Source: G963662675 sp963676845 (GTDB taxonomy: Bacteria > Bacteroidota > Bacteroidia > Bacteroidales > Prolixibacteraceae). Taken from it: a stretch of DNA of 64,000 nt. The position numbers and the translations under genes are program-made. The stretch spans positions 1 through 64,000 of the forward strand of contig CAXXKK010000023.1 of NCBI GenBank assembly GCA_963676845.2. The letters are read 5' to 3'. The notes beneath the pieces are model-generated. The model worked only from the letters and a program-made list of their open reading frames with translations. It had not been told where the DNA came from and made no database searches. This document shows, in pieces, positions 8,350 through 19,400 of the stretch; within the stretch, counting starts at the first letter, position 1; every line of letters starts with the position of its first letter.

Positions 8350-10188
8350 TTACTTCACAGGTATATACCCCCTGTCTTGTTCGGTAAGGTTTGTTAATTC
8401 GAGAACTGATGAAGTTTGAGTTTGAAGAGCAACCCCATTTTTATACCATTGGTATTGGTTATATTCGCCTCCCACTACAAGTTCGTAGCTGAAGTTTTCA
8501 CCTTCATTTTTGAGAATCGATTCAGTAGTTCCAACATCCCCTAGTTGGGGGAAATAGGTAAAATCCGTTACATTAGGGTTTAATCCTGCAGGTTCTAAAC
8601 TCTCAAATGTTAGGTAATTGTATGAACAATTCAATGATGTTAGTGCAATATCTTGACTCACATCAAGAGTTGTTAACTTATTACTATAACAGTAAAAAGT
8701 TTTCAGAGCTGTATTATTACTAACATCCAAACTTGTAAGCTGATTTCCAGAACAACCAAATAGTGATAAAGATGGGAACTGGGCAACATTTAAACTTTCT
8801 AATTGATTACCTCCGCAATGTAATATTGTTAATCCTGAAATATTACCAAAATTTATATTTGTTAAGTTATTATCGATACACCATAATTTTGTCAAATCCT
8901 GGTTTTGACTTACATCAAGAATTGTGAGTTCGTTTCCGGAACATTCTAGATTAACAAGTGCCGTGTTATGACTAACATCAAGAATTGTAATTTGATTATT
9001 AAGCAGTTGAAGATCCATCAAAGCTGTGAAATCCTCAATTCCTGTTAAGTCTGAAATATTTTTATTATTAAGCCTAAGCATTGGTATTTGATTGATCATA
9101 TTTGTTGCTACATAATCATCCAATACATCATCTAAGCCCATGTAAATTAATTCTTGTTCGAAGTTGTCGTCGGGGACGTAGGTTACTGTAGGTTGATTAA
9201 AAACAGTTTCATATGATGTTTCAAAATCTGTGATAATATCACCAGGTAAGTATGTATTCCCGTTAGCATCTTTATAATTCAAGAACTCTGCACTTACATG
9301 TGTTGGTAATTCTATTGAAGTTAAGCTTGAATTATCAAACGCTGTAACTCCAATACTTTCAATATTACTATTTTGTTCAAAGGAGACTGCTGTTAAATCA
9401 TTATAATCAAACGCATAATCGCATATAGAAACAACGGAACTGGGAATAATTACTTCTATCAGTTTATTTCCCCAAAATGCATAATTATCAATTGATTTAA
9501 CATTTAAAGGAATAAAATCAATAATATCAGAGACTCCACCATACGAAACAATTCTAGTATTATCCTCACTACCATCTTCATGATAGCCGTAAATTATACC
9601 TTCTGATATGTTGCCATTATATAAGCTAATTTCATTATCATTAAAAACGGCTCTACCAAAATGTATTACAGAGCTAGGAACATTTACATTATTAATATTA
9701 TTGGAAGAAAATGCCATATCTCCCAATGTTGAAATGGAACTAGGAATATTTAGATTTGTAATTCTATTCCTTGAAAAAGCCATTGCCATAATAACATCTA
9801 CACCATCCTCAATAATTAATGATGTTATTGAATTACAGTGAAATGCATATCTTCCTATATGCTTAACATTAGCCGGTATCATTAGACTTTCAATAGCATT
9901 TAGCCTAAAGGCATAATTACCAATGTATTCCATTGTACTAGGGAATTCAACACTAGTAATTCCTTTATTATAAAATACACCATACAACAAACCGCTCTTA
10001 TCCACAACACCTTCAACAGTCTGACCGTCAAGAACCTCAGGAATAATTATATCTTTTATTGCAAAATCATAACTACAGCTTTCAATCAAACCATTATTTA
10101 CAACCACATCTTCATCTGATAAAGTATATTGGGCGTTGACTAATGTTGAAACAAAGAGAACAACAATAATGAATAGAATCTTTTTCAT
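8350..10188 (-). CDS. Giant LRR/Ig surface protein, 5' part (ends at a frameshift)
   Basis: A 612-residue frame starting MKKILFIIVVLFVSTLVNAQ, a clear signal peptide. Residues about 30-300 are BspA-type LRR_5 repeats (IPANVKHIGRYAFHCNSITS pattern). At about 339 a VPDDNFEQ cap begins, then a 21-residue LRR array, then an Ig-like domain that breaks off at LTNLTEQDRGYIPVK. In the +1 shifted frame the sequence continues GVYTCEVTN TAVPDLTLTS QEITLEIYF, exactly as in the other Ig modules, and runs into the 3872-8302 frame. The shift maps to a run of five G (8368-8372 on the plus strand CCCCC); one more G restores a gene of about 2,105 residues. Either the gene is off or the sequence has an error. 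Confidence 0.8.
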   Translation of the reverse strand: MKKILFIIVVLFVSTLVNAQYTLSDEDVVVNNGLIESCSYDFAIKDIIIPEVLDGQTVEGVVDKSGLLYGVFYNKGITSVEFPSTMEYIGNYAFRLNAIESLMIPANVKHIGRYAFHCNSITSLIIEDGVDVIMAMAFSRNRITNLNIPSSISTLGDMAFSSNNINNVNVPSSVIHFGRAVFNDNEISLYNGNISEGIIYGYHEDGSEDNTRIVSYGGVSDIIDFIPLNVKSIDNYAFWGNKLIEVIIPSSVVSICDYAFDYNDLTAVSFEQNSNIESIGVTAFDNSSLTSIELPTHVSAEFLNYKDANGNTYLPGDIITDFETSYETVFNQPTVTYVPDDNFEQELIYMGLDDVLDDYVATNMINQIPMLRLNNKNISDLTGIEDFTALMDLQLLNNQITILDVSHNTALVNLECSGNELTILDVSQNQDLTKLWCIDNNLTNINFGNISGLTILHCGGNQLESLNVAQFPSLSLFGCSGNQLTSLDVSNNTALKTFYCYSNKLTTLDVSQDIALTSLNCSYNYLTFESLEPAGLNPNVTDFTYFPQLGDVGTTESILKNEGENFSYELVVGGEYNQYQWYKNGVALQTQTSSVLELTNLTEQDRGYIPVK

Positions 10189-10217
10189 ATATAATCGGGA
10201 TTTTAGTTCAGTGAAAA

Positions 10218-10243
10218 AGCCTGCATAGTACTATGCAGGCTTT
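10218..10243 (-). terminator. Terminator of the 10253 surface-protein gene
   Basis: A perfect 26-bp palindrome (arms AAGCCTGCATAGT) lies 9 bases past the stop, followed on the minus strand by TTTTTCAC. It separates the two surface-protein genes. Confidence 0.8.
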
Positions 10244-10252
10244 TGGGTTAAT

Positions 10253-13200
10253 CTATTTTAGAATGATTTTCTCAGTATTAATTGCATCACCGGATATAAG
10301 ATCGATGAAGTATATACCTTTAGCATTACCAGATAAGTCTATTTTTGCATTTTGGTCGGTAAGTGTATTCTGGAATATTACTTGCCCTGATTGGTTGTAA
10401 ATTTTCACAATCACTTCCTCTTCCAGAGTTTGATTAATGCCAATTGTAATAATACCATCTGTTGGATTAGGATATATGGTTACTTTAACATTTTCAATGC
10501 CAGTAGCTACTTCAAATCCGGAATCTAAATATTTAGCCAGGCTAACAATGGTTGATCCTTGTTTTTTGAAATAAGGAGTACCACTCTCAATATCCAGATC
10601 TAAAATACACTCAGTATCTGTTTCATATTTCCATAACTTTAAACTAAAGGCATTTCCTTCCGTAAAGCCATTCATCCCTGTTTCATCCATGGATGAAGCT
10701 GCAATAGAAACCATTCCTCTTTGTAAATGATATGGAAGGATGGTAACAGATCCGACACACAGTTCCCCATCGTACACGGCTAGCTCATCTCCCGGGGTTA
10801 ACTGGTTAAGCGGTAACTCCACCAGGTTGATGTTCATGTGGTCCAGTCCATTGCCTTCATACACTGTTTTAAAGTGGGTGGTTGCAACCAATTCAGGTAG
10901 TATCGTAGTTGATTTTAGATAACTATCTTCAATCCATAAGACATCGTCTGCAGTGACTTTGATTTTAAAGCCTTCACCCGGAACAAAGTTGCCGATGTTG
11001 TTTACCCAGCCGCCGAAAATACCCAGGTTCTCGATGGAGCTTCCGGATTCATCCTGCACCTTGGCAAGGGTTCCATTGTCAATTAGCTGCTGTACGATAT
11101 CCATACCACTTATTTCCATCTGCTGAGGGAAACCAATAATATTCCAGCCTTTTGATAAAGAAATGGCAAAGGGATATTCAACAGGAGTTCCACAGATTGA
11201 TACAGAACAATCTGTATTAACTTTAATCTTATACCCTTCTGTTGGGGCAATATCGCCAATATTGTTTATCCATCCACCAAAAATCCCCAGATTCTCTATA
11301 GACCTTCCTTGTTCGTCCTGAATCTTAACGATTGATCCATTATCAATTAAGTCCTGGAATAGATTGATCATTTGTGGTGTCTCTGGATAACTATTTGCCG
11401 AGAAAATATTCCATCCTGTATTAAAATGATCTGTAATACAGATTTCACTTGTGGCAGATAGTTCAACAAAAGCAGTGGCTCCAACCTCAAAAGATGGTGC
11501 AGGAACAAGATTAAGTCCATTGTCGTAGTAATTTGCTGTTTGCACATCAATTTCTGAAGAAGCACTACTGTCCCATAGTTTATAGCTTATTTCATTACCC
11601 GGGGTATATCCGTTTTCGGAACCATCATCACGAGATACAATCATTGATAAAAGATTTGAGCTATCTATCGTTTCAATTATTTTTCCATATCCTACACAAA
11701 GATCGCCATCAAAGATCCCAATTTCATCTTCAGGTGACAGATCCTCTCCATCTAGTTTTGCTCCTAAACAGTAAATATTCATCTGGTCAAGACCTGAAGT
11801 GCCTTCCCATACCGTATGGAAATGATGAGGACTGGTATTCGTACACTCATAAACAGCAAATAATGCACCATTCTCTGGCACAAAATCCCTAATTGTTCCA
11901 TCAACCTGCCTCCACCAAAAATCAGATTCCTGCTGAGAATCAGAAAGATGTTCTACTCCTAAATCTAAATCACCATGAAATGTTCCATGTATAACTAAAT
12001 TCTCACCTAATGAATATATTGATCCATCCTGATTATAAGTAACCCATTTAAGGGTCAGGTTATAACCATATTCTTTTACAATTAGCTTTCCATATCTACC
12101 CTCATTCGTTTTATATACGACTATTGCACTATTATTCAATTCATTATCCTCATTATTGCTGCCATTTATTGAAGAGTTTGTTAAATCAAGATTTTCAATT
12201 TCGTCAATCGTGATATCAGAAAAACACAGTTCCTCATCAGTTGATGATCCATTTAATTGTGTAAGTGATACACTAACAGAAGAATCATTTCCTACATCAA
12301 TGGTTATTGTTGCTGTTCTAATACTAGTATTCATATTTTCATCGTATGTAGCAACAAGGGTGCCATCTCCATCTCCTGAATTAGTTACAGTACACCACTC
12401 CTGATCACTTACTGCTGTCCATGAACAACTTGATGTGATATCATACTCTACTGAACCAGATTCGTAACCAACATTACGAGTAATAGGTGTTACAGTTAAA
12501 TCAGATGATGTATTAGGAATTACTGTTATTTCAACCCTAACTGAAGGTTCATCTGCATCATTGGAATTAATAGTTATATAACCAGTTTTTGAAGAAGAAC
12601 CAACTTCATCCCAGTCAATATTAAATCCAATACTTTGTAAATCTGAAGGTTGTACATCAAAAGATAATTCTTGATTACTGTTTATAGAAAGCCAATCAAG
12701 CTCTTCTGTAACTGAAGATACAGACAAAACTCCTTTTCCCATATTCTTAATTGCAAATTGCCCTTCATCATTTGCTAAACCAAATACAGAAACACCAAAA
12801 TGAGCCATACCTTCATATTCCCCCCCCCAGGTCATTGTATGTGTATCGTAATCCCAAGTGTTATGCAAATAAACTAAGTTCGATGTCAAATCGTAACCAA
12901 CTCCGACCATTGAATGGCCATACACGTGGATAATTACAGGCCTTCCTGCATCTATTTCATCAACGAAATTTTGGAATGAAAATCCATTGCTATTCCCATT
13001 ATATCCTTGTATATACTGATTATACCTCTGGGTTAACTTATAACCACGCGATTCCAGAAAAAGCCCGAAACCATATCCGCCATCAAATTCATTATCCTGA
13101 TCATAAGCTGAACCATCTGTGTAATAATAAAAGCGAGTCCCTCCATCGCTACACCCATATGAAGATTGATTTGTTTTCATAAAATCAGCAGTACAATCTT

Positions 13201-16200
13201 CATGTTCGTGTTCTTTCCAACTATTAGTAATAAAAGGGTCATCATCTGTATTTCCATAAGAAATCCAATAATCATCAACGTGACCTCGTGTTATTCTTCC
13301 ATCAAGCCCCATCTTTGTTGCGCTTAAAGGACACTGAGCCCTGATTTCCCCATTTATATTAACTGTTCCCCAGCTTTCGTTTGTAATAGGCATTACACCA
13401 CCATTTGTTGGACCTGTGTACATGCCTGGATACCCATTGCTATCATAATATCCGGCAATCATTGCTGCCGAAGTGGCAGAGCAGCCAAAAGACCACGTAA
13501 ATGCTGGAACATTCTGGGCAAAAACTGCTTCATCGGAGATAAATGCAACGGATTTATTGTAAGTTTTGGGTGGAATTCCATCAATAAATATCACATCAAC
13601 TTCTTTTCCATAACTGTCTATATAACTGGATAGGAGTAATGAATCTGGGATAGTTTTTGTTGTTATGCTAGTTTCAGCTAAAACGTTATGGGACGCATCA
13701 GGTTGTAAAGGATCAGCCTGTTCTTCAATCACAATTTGCATTGGAGTAACTTCTATTTCAGGATCTGTTTCTGAGAAACTAGAGATTTGTGCCTTCCAAC
13801 CAGGATATGTAACTGAACCATCAGAAATAAAATTAAACGTTAATGCCCCTTCAGGATTACTTGCAGTTAAAGTTCCAATATTGGTCCCGGAGAACACTCC
13901 AATCAGTGTATTTTCATTAATTCCAGCGCCATTGTAAACACTCAAATAATCATAACCACTTTCAAGGTCGAATTCAAGAAAGTCAACACTTAACATATTA
14001 CCGTCAGTCAATGGATAGAAAATTATAGTTTCATCTTCATTATTTGAATAACTTTGATCAAAACCTGAATCATAAAAAATTCCATCATCAGCGTAAACTT
14101 CATCGTGTCTATTAATAGCATACCCTTCCGGAAATTCTAAACAATCTGTAATTGATGAACCATCTTGTTGAATTTGTCCAAGTCCCCCATCAAACGAAAC
14201 ACCATTGTCGTACAAACATTGCATTGTAGCACAACTCAAAGGATCAAATAAATTGTTTGTAAAATTGATTGTACTCAATGGTAAATTACATAACCCATCA
14301 GGTAGAATACCTGTTAAATTATTATTATGAACATATAGGTATTTTAAATCGGTCATACCCTCAAAATCATATGGTATTGAGCCGCTTAACTGATTATAAC
14401 CCAATTCTAAAAATCTAAGATTTTGAAGTTGTCCAAGTTCTGAGGGTATTTCTCCACTCAGTTGATTTAATATTAAAGATAATACTTCTAGGTTCTGAAG
14501 CTGCCCCAACTCCTCAGGAACAGAACCACTTAACTGATTAAAACTCAAATCTATATATTCCAACGAATTTAACTGCCCTAACCAAGTAGGAATATCTCCT
14601 GAAAGATTATTACTAGAGCATATGAGATCCCTAATATTTGAAAGGTTAGTTAATAACGGTAATTCTCCTGAAAGATTACAGTTACTCAGATACAAATACC
14701 TTAAGTTTGGCATGTTGTTTATCCAGGCAGGGAAACTATCTTCATTGAAATCCTGATTACTTAAATTAAGATACTGCAATGCTTGTAGATTCTGTATCTC
14801 CGAAGGAATTGTTCCAGTCAGGTTATTATGCTCAAGGTTCAAGAATATGAGGTTTGACAACTGACCTAATTCTTCAGGTAATTCACCTGTCAGGGATGGA
14901 TTATTCCAGTCACCGTTCAAAGTTAATTCCGTAACCCTGTCCCCTTCAACAGTAACACCATACCATGAACTTACAGGACCTGTTAACCAATTTTCATTGT
15001 CAGTCCAATTGGGTCCGTCTGTGGCATTATAAAGGGCAACCAAAGCTAAAGAATCTGTAGGATTACAAGGAGGATCAAGGTTTAATCCACAATCATAGAT
15101 CAGGGAAAAACCAAACTGTTGTGTTTGCGTTTCATCATATATAGATTCAACCCCATTCTCAAATAAACAATGCATTGTTGAACAACTGCCTGAATCAAAA
15201 TTATTTTGACCAAAATCCACATAAGCAAGATTCAGATTACACAATCCTTCTGGTATACTACCGCTCAATTGATTATCATACAAACCTAATTGATAAAGAT
15301 TTTGAAGTTGATCAATTTCTTCGGGGATACTACCACTTAATTGATTATAACTTAAATCCAAAAAACGAAGGTTTTGAAGTTGAGCTAATTCTAATGGTAT
15401 TGCTCCGCTCAATTCATTTCCAAATAACTCCAAATCCGTAAGATTTTGAAGCTGCCCTAACTCTACAGGGATATTTCCGTCTAAATCATTCCAATTCAAA
15501 ATCAACCCTCTAAGGCTCTGTAGTTGACCAATATTTGAAGGAATTGCACCTGATAAATCGTTCCCATTCAGGTTCAAACTTACCAGTGTATTTAATTGAA
15601 ACAACCAGCTAGGAATAACACCAGGGAAACTATTGTTTTCACACCAAAAGGTTCTAATATTTATCAGATTGGTAAGTGATGGTAATTCTCCTATAAGATT
15701 ACAACCACACAAATACAAATACCTTAAATTTGGCATGTTGTTTATCCAGACCGGGAAACTGCTTTCATCGAGACTCTGGTATCTTAAGTTAAGGTATTGT
15801 AACGATTGAAGATTCTGAATTTCAGAAGGAATCGTACCTGTTAAGGCATTATTCGAAAGATCTAAAGAAGTTAGATTTGATAATTGACCAATTTCATCGG
15901 GTATTTCCCCTGACAGAGAAGGATTATTCCACTCTCCCCTCAACCTTAATTCCGTAACCCTGTCACCTTCCACAGTAACGCCATACCATGAGCTTACAGG
16001 ACCTGATAACCAATTTTCATTATTTATCCAATTAGAACCATTGGTCGCATTGTATAGAGCAACTAATGCTAAAGAATCGGATTGGAGGACAGCCTCGCTT
16101 GTTACATCTGAATTACTTTCATTCAGGTGAGGTTCTTCTGTAATTAAAGTAACATATCGGTTACCATCATTTTTAAATATATAATCATCTCTTAATCCAG

Positions 16201-16462
16201 ATTCTTTTGAAGAATAATCTATTGTTTCACATTCATCTCTACAAAAATCTTCTATCACTGATAAACGAAGATCTCTCAAATTTTCAATATCGGTTACATT
16301 ATACATCTCAGTCTCATATGGCAAATCTTTATTTTTTACATAGATTTGATCTAATGACATATTATCAGCTTTAACTTGTGACTTAAGATTCATTGAAATA
16401 AATAAAAAGCACAAAACCAGAAACAGGCTTAACAGACTGAATGGCAATCTCTTATTTTTCAT
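10253..16462 (-). CDS. Giant surface protein: LRR, CUB-like, C39-like peptidase, T9SS domain
   Basis: A 2,069-residue protein. Signal peptide at 1-32. Two plant-type LRR arrays (about 157-404 and 507-744; LTGTIPSEIQNLQ, LSGSIPEELGQLQ pattern), each preceded by DSLALVALYNATDGPNW. A CUB-like domain at about 794-904 (YDYLSVYNGAGIN). A C39-family cysteine peptidase domain at about 985-1225 with FGCSATSAAMIAGYYD (nucleophile candidate), YGHSMVGVGYD (His) and LHNTWDYD. A BACON-like domain at about 1320-1410. GDEIGIFDGDLCVG domains at about 1547-1664 and 1861-1977 flank two GWN repeats; a T9SS sorting domain ends the protein (VTIYPNPTDGIITIG, KIYNQSGQ, AKGIYFIDL). It starts 31 bases after the 16494 gene on the same strand, so they are probably cotranscribed. 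A run of nine G lies within the peptidase domain. The substrate of the peptidase is unknown. Confidence 0.85.
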   Translation of the reverse strand: MKNKRLPFSLLSLFLVLCFLFISMNLKSQVKADNMSLDQIYVKNKDLPYETEMYNVTDIENLRDLRLSVIEDFCRDECETIDYSSKESGLRDDYIFKNDGNRYVTLITEEPHLNESNSDVTSEAVLQSDSLALVALYNATNGSNWINNENWLSGPVSSWYGVTVEGDRVTELRLRGEWNNPSLSGEIPDEIGQLSNLTSLDLSNNALTGTIPSEIQNLQSLQYLNLRYQSLDESSFPVWINNMPNLRYLYLCGCNLIGELPSLTNLINIRTFWCENNSFPGVIPSWLFQLNTLVSLNLNGNDLSGAIPSNIGQLQSLRGLILNWNDLDGNIPVELGQLQNLTDLELFGNELSGAIPLELAQLQNLRFLDLSYNQLSGSIPEEIDQLQNLYQLGLYDNQLSGSIPEGLCNLNLAYVDFGQNNFDSGSCSTMHCLFENGVESIYDETQTQQFGFSLIYDCGLNLDPPCNPTDSLALVALYNATDGPNWTDNENWLTGPVSSWYGVTVEGDRVTELTLNGDWNNPSLTGELPEELGQLSNLIFLNLEHNNLTGTIPSEIQNLQALQYLNLSNQDFNEDSFPAWINNMPNLRYLYLSNCNLSGELPLLTNLSNIRDLICSSNNLSGDIPTWLGQLNSLEYIDLSFNQLSGSVPEELGQLQNLEVLSLILNQLSGEIPSELGQLQNLRFLELGYNQLSGSIPYDFEGMTDLKYLYVHNNNLTGILPDGLCNLPLSTINFTNNLFDPLSCATMQCLYDNGVSFDGGLGQIQQDGSSITDCLEFPEGYAINRHDEVYADDGIFYDSGFDQSYSNNEDETIIFYPLTDGNMLSVDFLEFDLESGYDYLSVYNGAGINENTLIGVFSGTNIGTLTASNPEGALTFNFISDGSVTYPGWKAQISSFSETDPEIEVTPMQIVIEEQADPLQPDASHNVLAETSITTKTIPDSLLLSSYIDSYGKEVDVIFIDGIPPKTYNKSVAFISDEAVFAQNVPAFTWSFGCSATSAAMIAGYYDSNGYPGMYTGPTNGGVMPITNESWGTVNINGEIRAQCPLSATKMGLDGRITRGHVDDYWISYGNTDDDPFITNSWKEHEHEDCTADFMKTNQSSYGCSDGGTRFYYYTDGSAYDQDNEFDGGYGFGLFLESRGYKLTQRYNQYIQGYNGNSNGFSFQNFVDEIDAGRPVIIHVYGHSMVGVGYDLTSNLVYLHNTWDYDTHTMTWGGEYEGMAHFGVSVFGLANDEGQFAIKNMGKGVLSVSSVTEELDWLSINSNQELSFDVQPSDLQSIGFNIDWDEVGSSSKTGYITINSNDADEPSVRVEITVIPNTSSDLTVTPITRNVGYESGSVEYDITSSCSWTAVSDQEWCTVTNSGDGDGTLVATYDENMNTSIRTATITIDVGNDSSVSVSLTQLNGSSTDEELCFSDITIDEIENLDLTNSSINGSNNEDNELNNSAIVVYKTNEGRYGKLIVKEYGYNLTLKWVTYNQDGSIYSLGENLVIHGTFHGDLDLGVEHLSDSQQESDFWWRQVDGTIRDFVPENGALFAVYECTNTSPHHFHTVWEGTSGLDQMNIYCLGAKLDGEDLSPEDEIGIFDGDLCVGYGKIIETIDSSNLLSMIVSRDDGSENGYTPGNEISYKLWDSSASSEIDVQTANYYDNGLNLVPAPSFEVGATAFVELSATSEICITDHFNTGWNIFSANSYPETPQMINLFQDLIDNGSIVKIQDEQGRSIENLGIFGGWINNIGDIAPTEGYKIKVNTDCSVSICGTPVEYPFAISLSKGWNIIGFPQQMEISGMDIVQQLIDNGTLAKVQDESGSSIENLGIFGGWVNNIGNFVPGEGFKIKVTADDVLWIEDSYLKSTTILPELVATTHFKTVYEGNGLDHMNINLVELPLNQLTPGDELAVYDGELCVGSVTILPYHLQRGMVSIAASSMDETGMNGFTEGNAFSLKLWKYETDTECILDLDIESGTPYFKKQGSTIVSLAKYLDSGFEVATGIENVKVTIYPNPTDGIITIGINQTLEEEVIVKIYNQSGQVIFQNTLTDQNAKIDLSGNAKGIYFIDLISGDAINTEKIILK
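12820..12828 (-). other. Nine-G homopolymer inside a coding region
   Basis: The plus strand reads nine consecutive C; on the coding strand this is TGG GGG GGG GAA at about residue 1213, just past the C39 His. In the sequence given the frame is open. Gain or loss of one G would truncate the protein before its T9SS domain. A candidate slipped-strand contingency tract. Confidence 0.7.
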
Positions 16463-16493
16463 TGTATGTAATTTTTTATTTAGTAAAAATTGA

Positions 16494-19400
16494 TTAGTCT
16501 ATTTTTAGAATGATTTTTTCAGTGTAAACGGAGTTTCCGGAAATAAGCTCGATGTAATACATTCCTGTTGTATTCGCAGATAAGTCTATTTCTGTGTTTA
16601 GGTCAGTTAAAATCCGTTGTAGTATTACTTGCCCAGACTGGCTGTAAACTTTAACAGTTGCTCCTTCTTCAGGTAATTGGTTGAGACTAATTGTGACCAT
16701 ACCATTAGTTGGGTTTGGATAACAGATTGCCTCAATGATAAGAGGTTCTGCAATCTCATCAAAGCCAGTTTCTGAATATTTAGCCAAGCTAAGAATCGTT
16801 GATTCATACTTTTGGAAGAATGGCAGGCCACTTTCAATTTCTGCATCTAATTCATATTCAGTGTTAGTTGCAGACTGCCATAACTTCAATGTGAATTCAT
16901 TGCCTACCGTGAAACCATTTATTGCAGTTTCATCTATTGATGAAACTGCAATTGAAACCATCCCTTTTTGCAGATAGTATGGGAGAATGGTAACAGATCC
17001 GACACAAAGATCACCATCATATACAGCCAGCTCATCTCCCGGGGTTAAGTAGTTAAGTGGTAACTCTACAAGGTTGATGTTCATATGGTCTACCCCATTG
17101 CCTTCAAAGACTGTTTTAAAGTGGGTAGTGGCAACCAATTCTGGTAGAATCGTAGTTGATTTTAAATAACTTTCTTCGATCCATAATACATCGTCTGCAG
17201 TTACTTTAATCTTATAACCTTCGCCGGGCACAAAGTTGCCAATGTTATTTACCCAGCCACCAAAAATACCGAGGTTCTCGATAGAGCTTCCAGATTCATC
17301 CTGAACCTTGGCAAGGGTTCCATTGTCAATTAGCTGTTGCACAATATCCATTCCACTGATCTCCATCTGCTGAGGGAAACCAATGATGTTCCATCCTTCC
17401 GATAATGGAATGGCAAAAGGGTAATCCACAGGAGTACCGCACACTGAAACAGAACAATCCGTATTAACTTTGATCTTATACCCTTCGGTTGGGGCAATAT
17501 CGCCAATGTTGTTTACCCAACCACCGAAAATACCCAGGTTCTCTATGGAGTTACCCTGCTCATCCTGAATCTTAACCACTGATCCATCATCAATTAAGTC
17601 CTGAAACAAGGTCTGCATATCTGCTGATTGCGGATAACTGTTTACGGAGAAGAGGTTCCAGCCTTCCTGGAAATAATCAGTAATGCAGATTGTACTTGTT
17701 GCAGCCAGTTCCACAAAGGCTGTTGCACTAACTTCAAAGCTTGGTGCAGAAACAGGGTTAAGTCCGTTGTCGTAGTAATTTGCGGTCTGCACATCAAATT
17801 CAGTGGAAGTACTGCTGTCCCATAGTTTATAGCTTATTTCATTACCCGGGGTATAACCGTTACCGGAACCATCATCACGGGATACTTTCATTGCCAGGAT
17901 GTGCGAAAGATCTATGGTTTCAACAAGCTTAGCATATCCTACACAAAGGTCACCGTCAAAAATACCGATCTCATCTCCCGGTGACAGATCCTCACCATCC
18001 ACTTGGGCACTTATGCTGTAGATATTCATCTGATCAAGACCTAAAGTACCTTCCCATACCGGATGGAAATGCTGTGCTAGGTTATTTCCCTCAACAGCAA
18101 GCGTAATCTCCCTTGAATAAAGGGTTAAATCTGTAACTACTGTATTTGTTACTTCACAGGTATAAACCCCGGCATCTGATTCTGCCAGGTTTGTAAGGTT
18201 TAATGTAGCGGATGTTTGTGTAGGAAGGGCAACTTCATCTTTAAACCATTGGTACTGGTTGTTTGCACCGCCAACCTGTAGTTCGTAGCTGTATGATTCT
18301 CCTGCTAGTTTTTCGATAGTTTCTGTTGTACCAATGCTGTCTTGTGGAGAATATGAAAAGACTTCAATATCAATTGCTGGTTCCAGGCTCTCAAAAGTTA
18401 ATCTGTTATCTCCACAACCGAACATATTCAACTTACTATTGTTGCTTACATCTATTGAAGTTAATTGATTTGAGCTACACCATAAATAAGTTAATTCTGT
18501 ATTAGTGCTTACATCCAGAGAAGTTAATTGATTATCTATACAAAGTAACTGCGATAAAGCAAGATTCTTACTTAAATCAAGAGTAGTTAACGGATTACTC
18601 ATACAAAACAACCTCGTTAATGCAGTATTTTGACTTACATCAAGACTAGAAATCGAATTACCAATACATTGCAATTCGATTAATTCAACATTATTACTAA
18701 CATCCAGATTTGTAAGGTTGTTAGTACTGCAGATTAAATACTCCAGAGCCAAATTATTAGTTAAATCAAGAGTTGACAACTGATTATCCCAGCATTGAAG
18801 TTCTCTCAAGCTCAGGTTCTGGCTGACATCCAAACTTGCCAGCTGATTTTCAGAACAATGAAGTTCCTCCAACGCAGTAAAATCTTCAACCCCTGTTAAA
18901 TCTGCAATACTCAAGTTATTAACATTCAAGGAGTCAACTGTACTGATGTTAGATGTTACAACATAATCATCCAACTCATCATCGAGGCCCAGGTCAATTA
19001 ATGCTTGTTCGAAATTGTCGTCTGGAACGTAAGTCATAGGAACTGAGCTTACATCAACTGTAATCTCCCTTGAATAAAGAGTTAAGCCAGTAACTACTGT
19101 ATTGGTTACTTCGCAGCTGTAAACTCCGGCATCTGTTTCAGCAAGGTTTGTAAGGTTTAAAGTAGCGGATGTCTGAGTTGGAAGAGCAACATCATCTTTG
19201 TACCATTGGTACTGGTTATTAGCACCGCCAACCTGTAGTTCGTAACTGTATGATTCTCCTGCTATCTTTTCAATTGATTCGGTAGTACCTATTGAATCCT
19301 GTGGGGAATAATAAAAACTCTCAAGTAATAGATCCATTGCTGGTTCTAAACTTTCAAAAGTTAGTTGGTTAGAATAACAAACAAGCTGATTAAGATTTGG

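Noticed and set aside
11533..11892. Plus-strand gene of 119 codons inside the 2,069-residue gene
   Set aside because: Opposite-strand shadow; low-complexity product, no start signal, and the minus strand encodes recognised domains.
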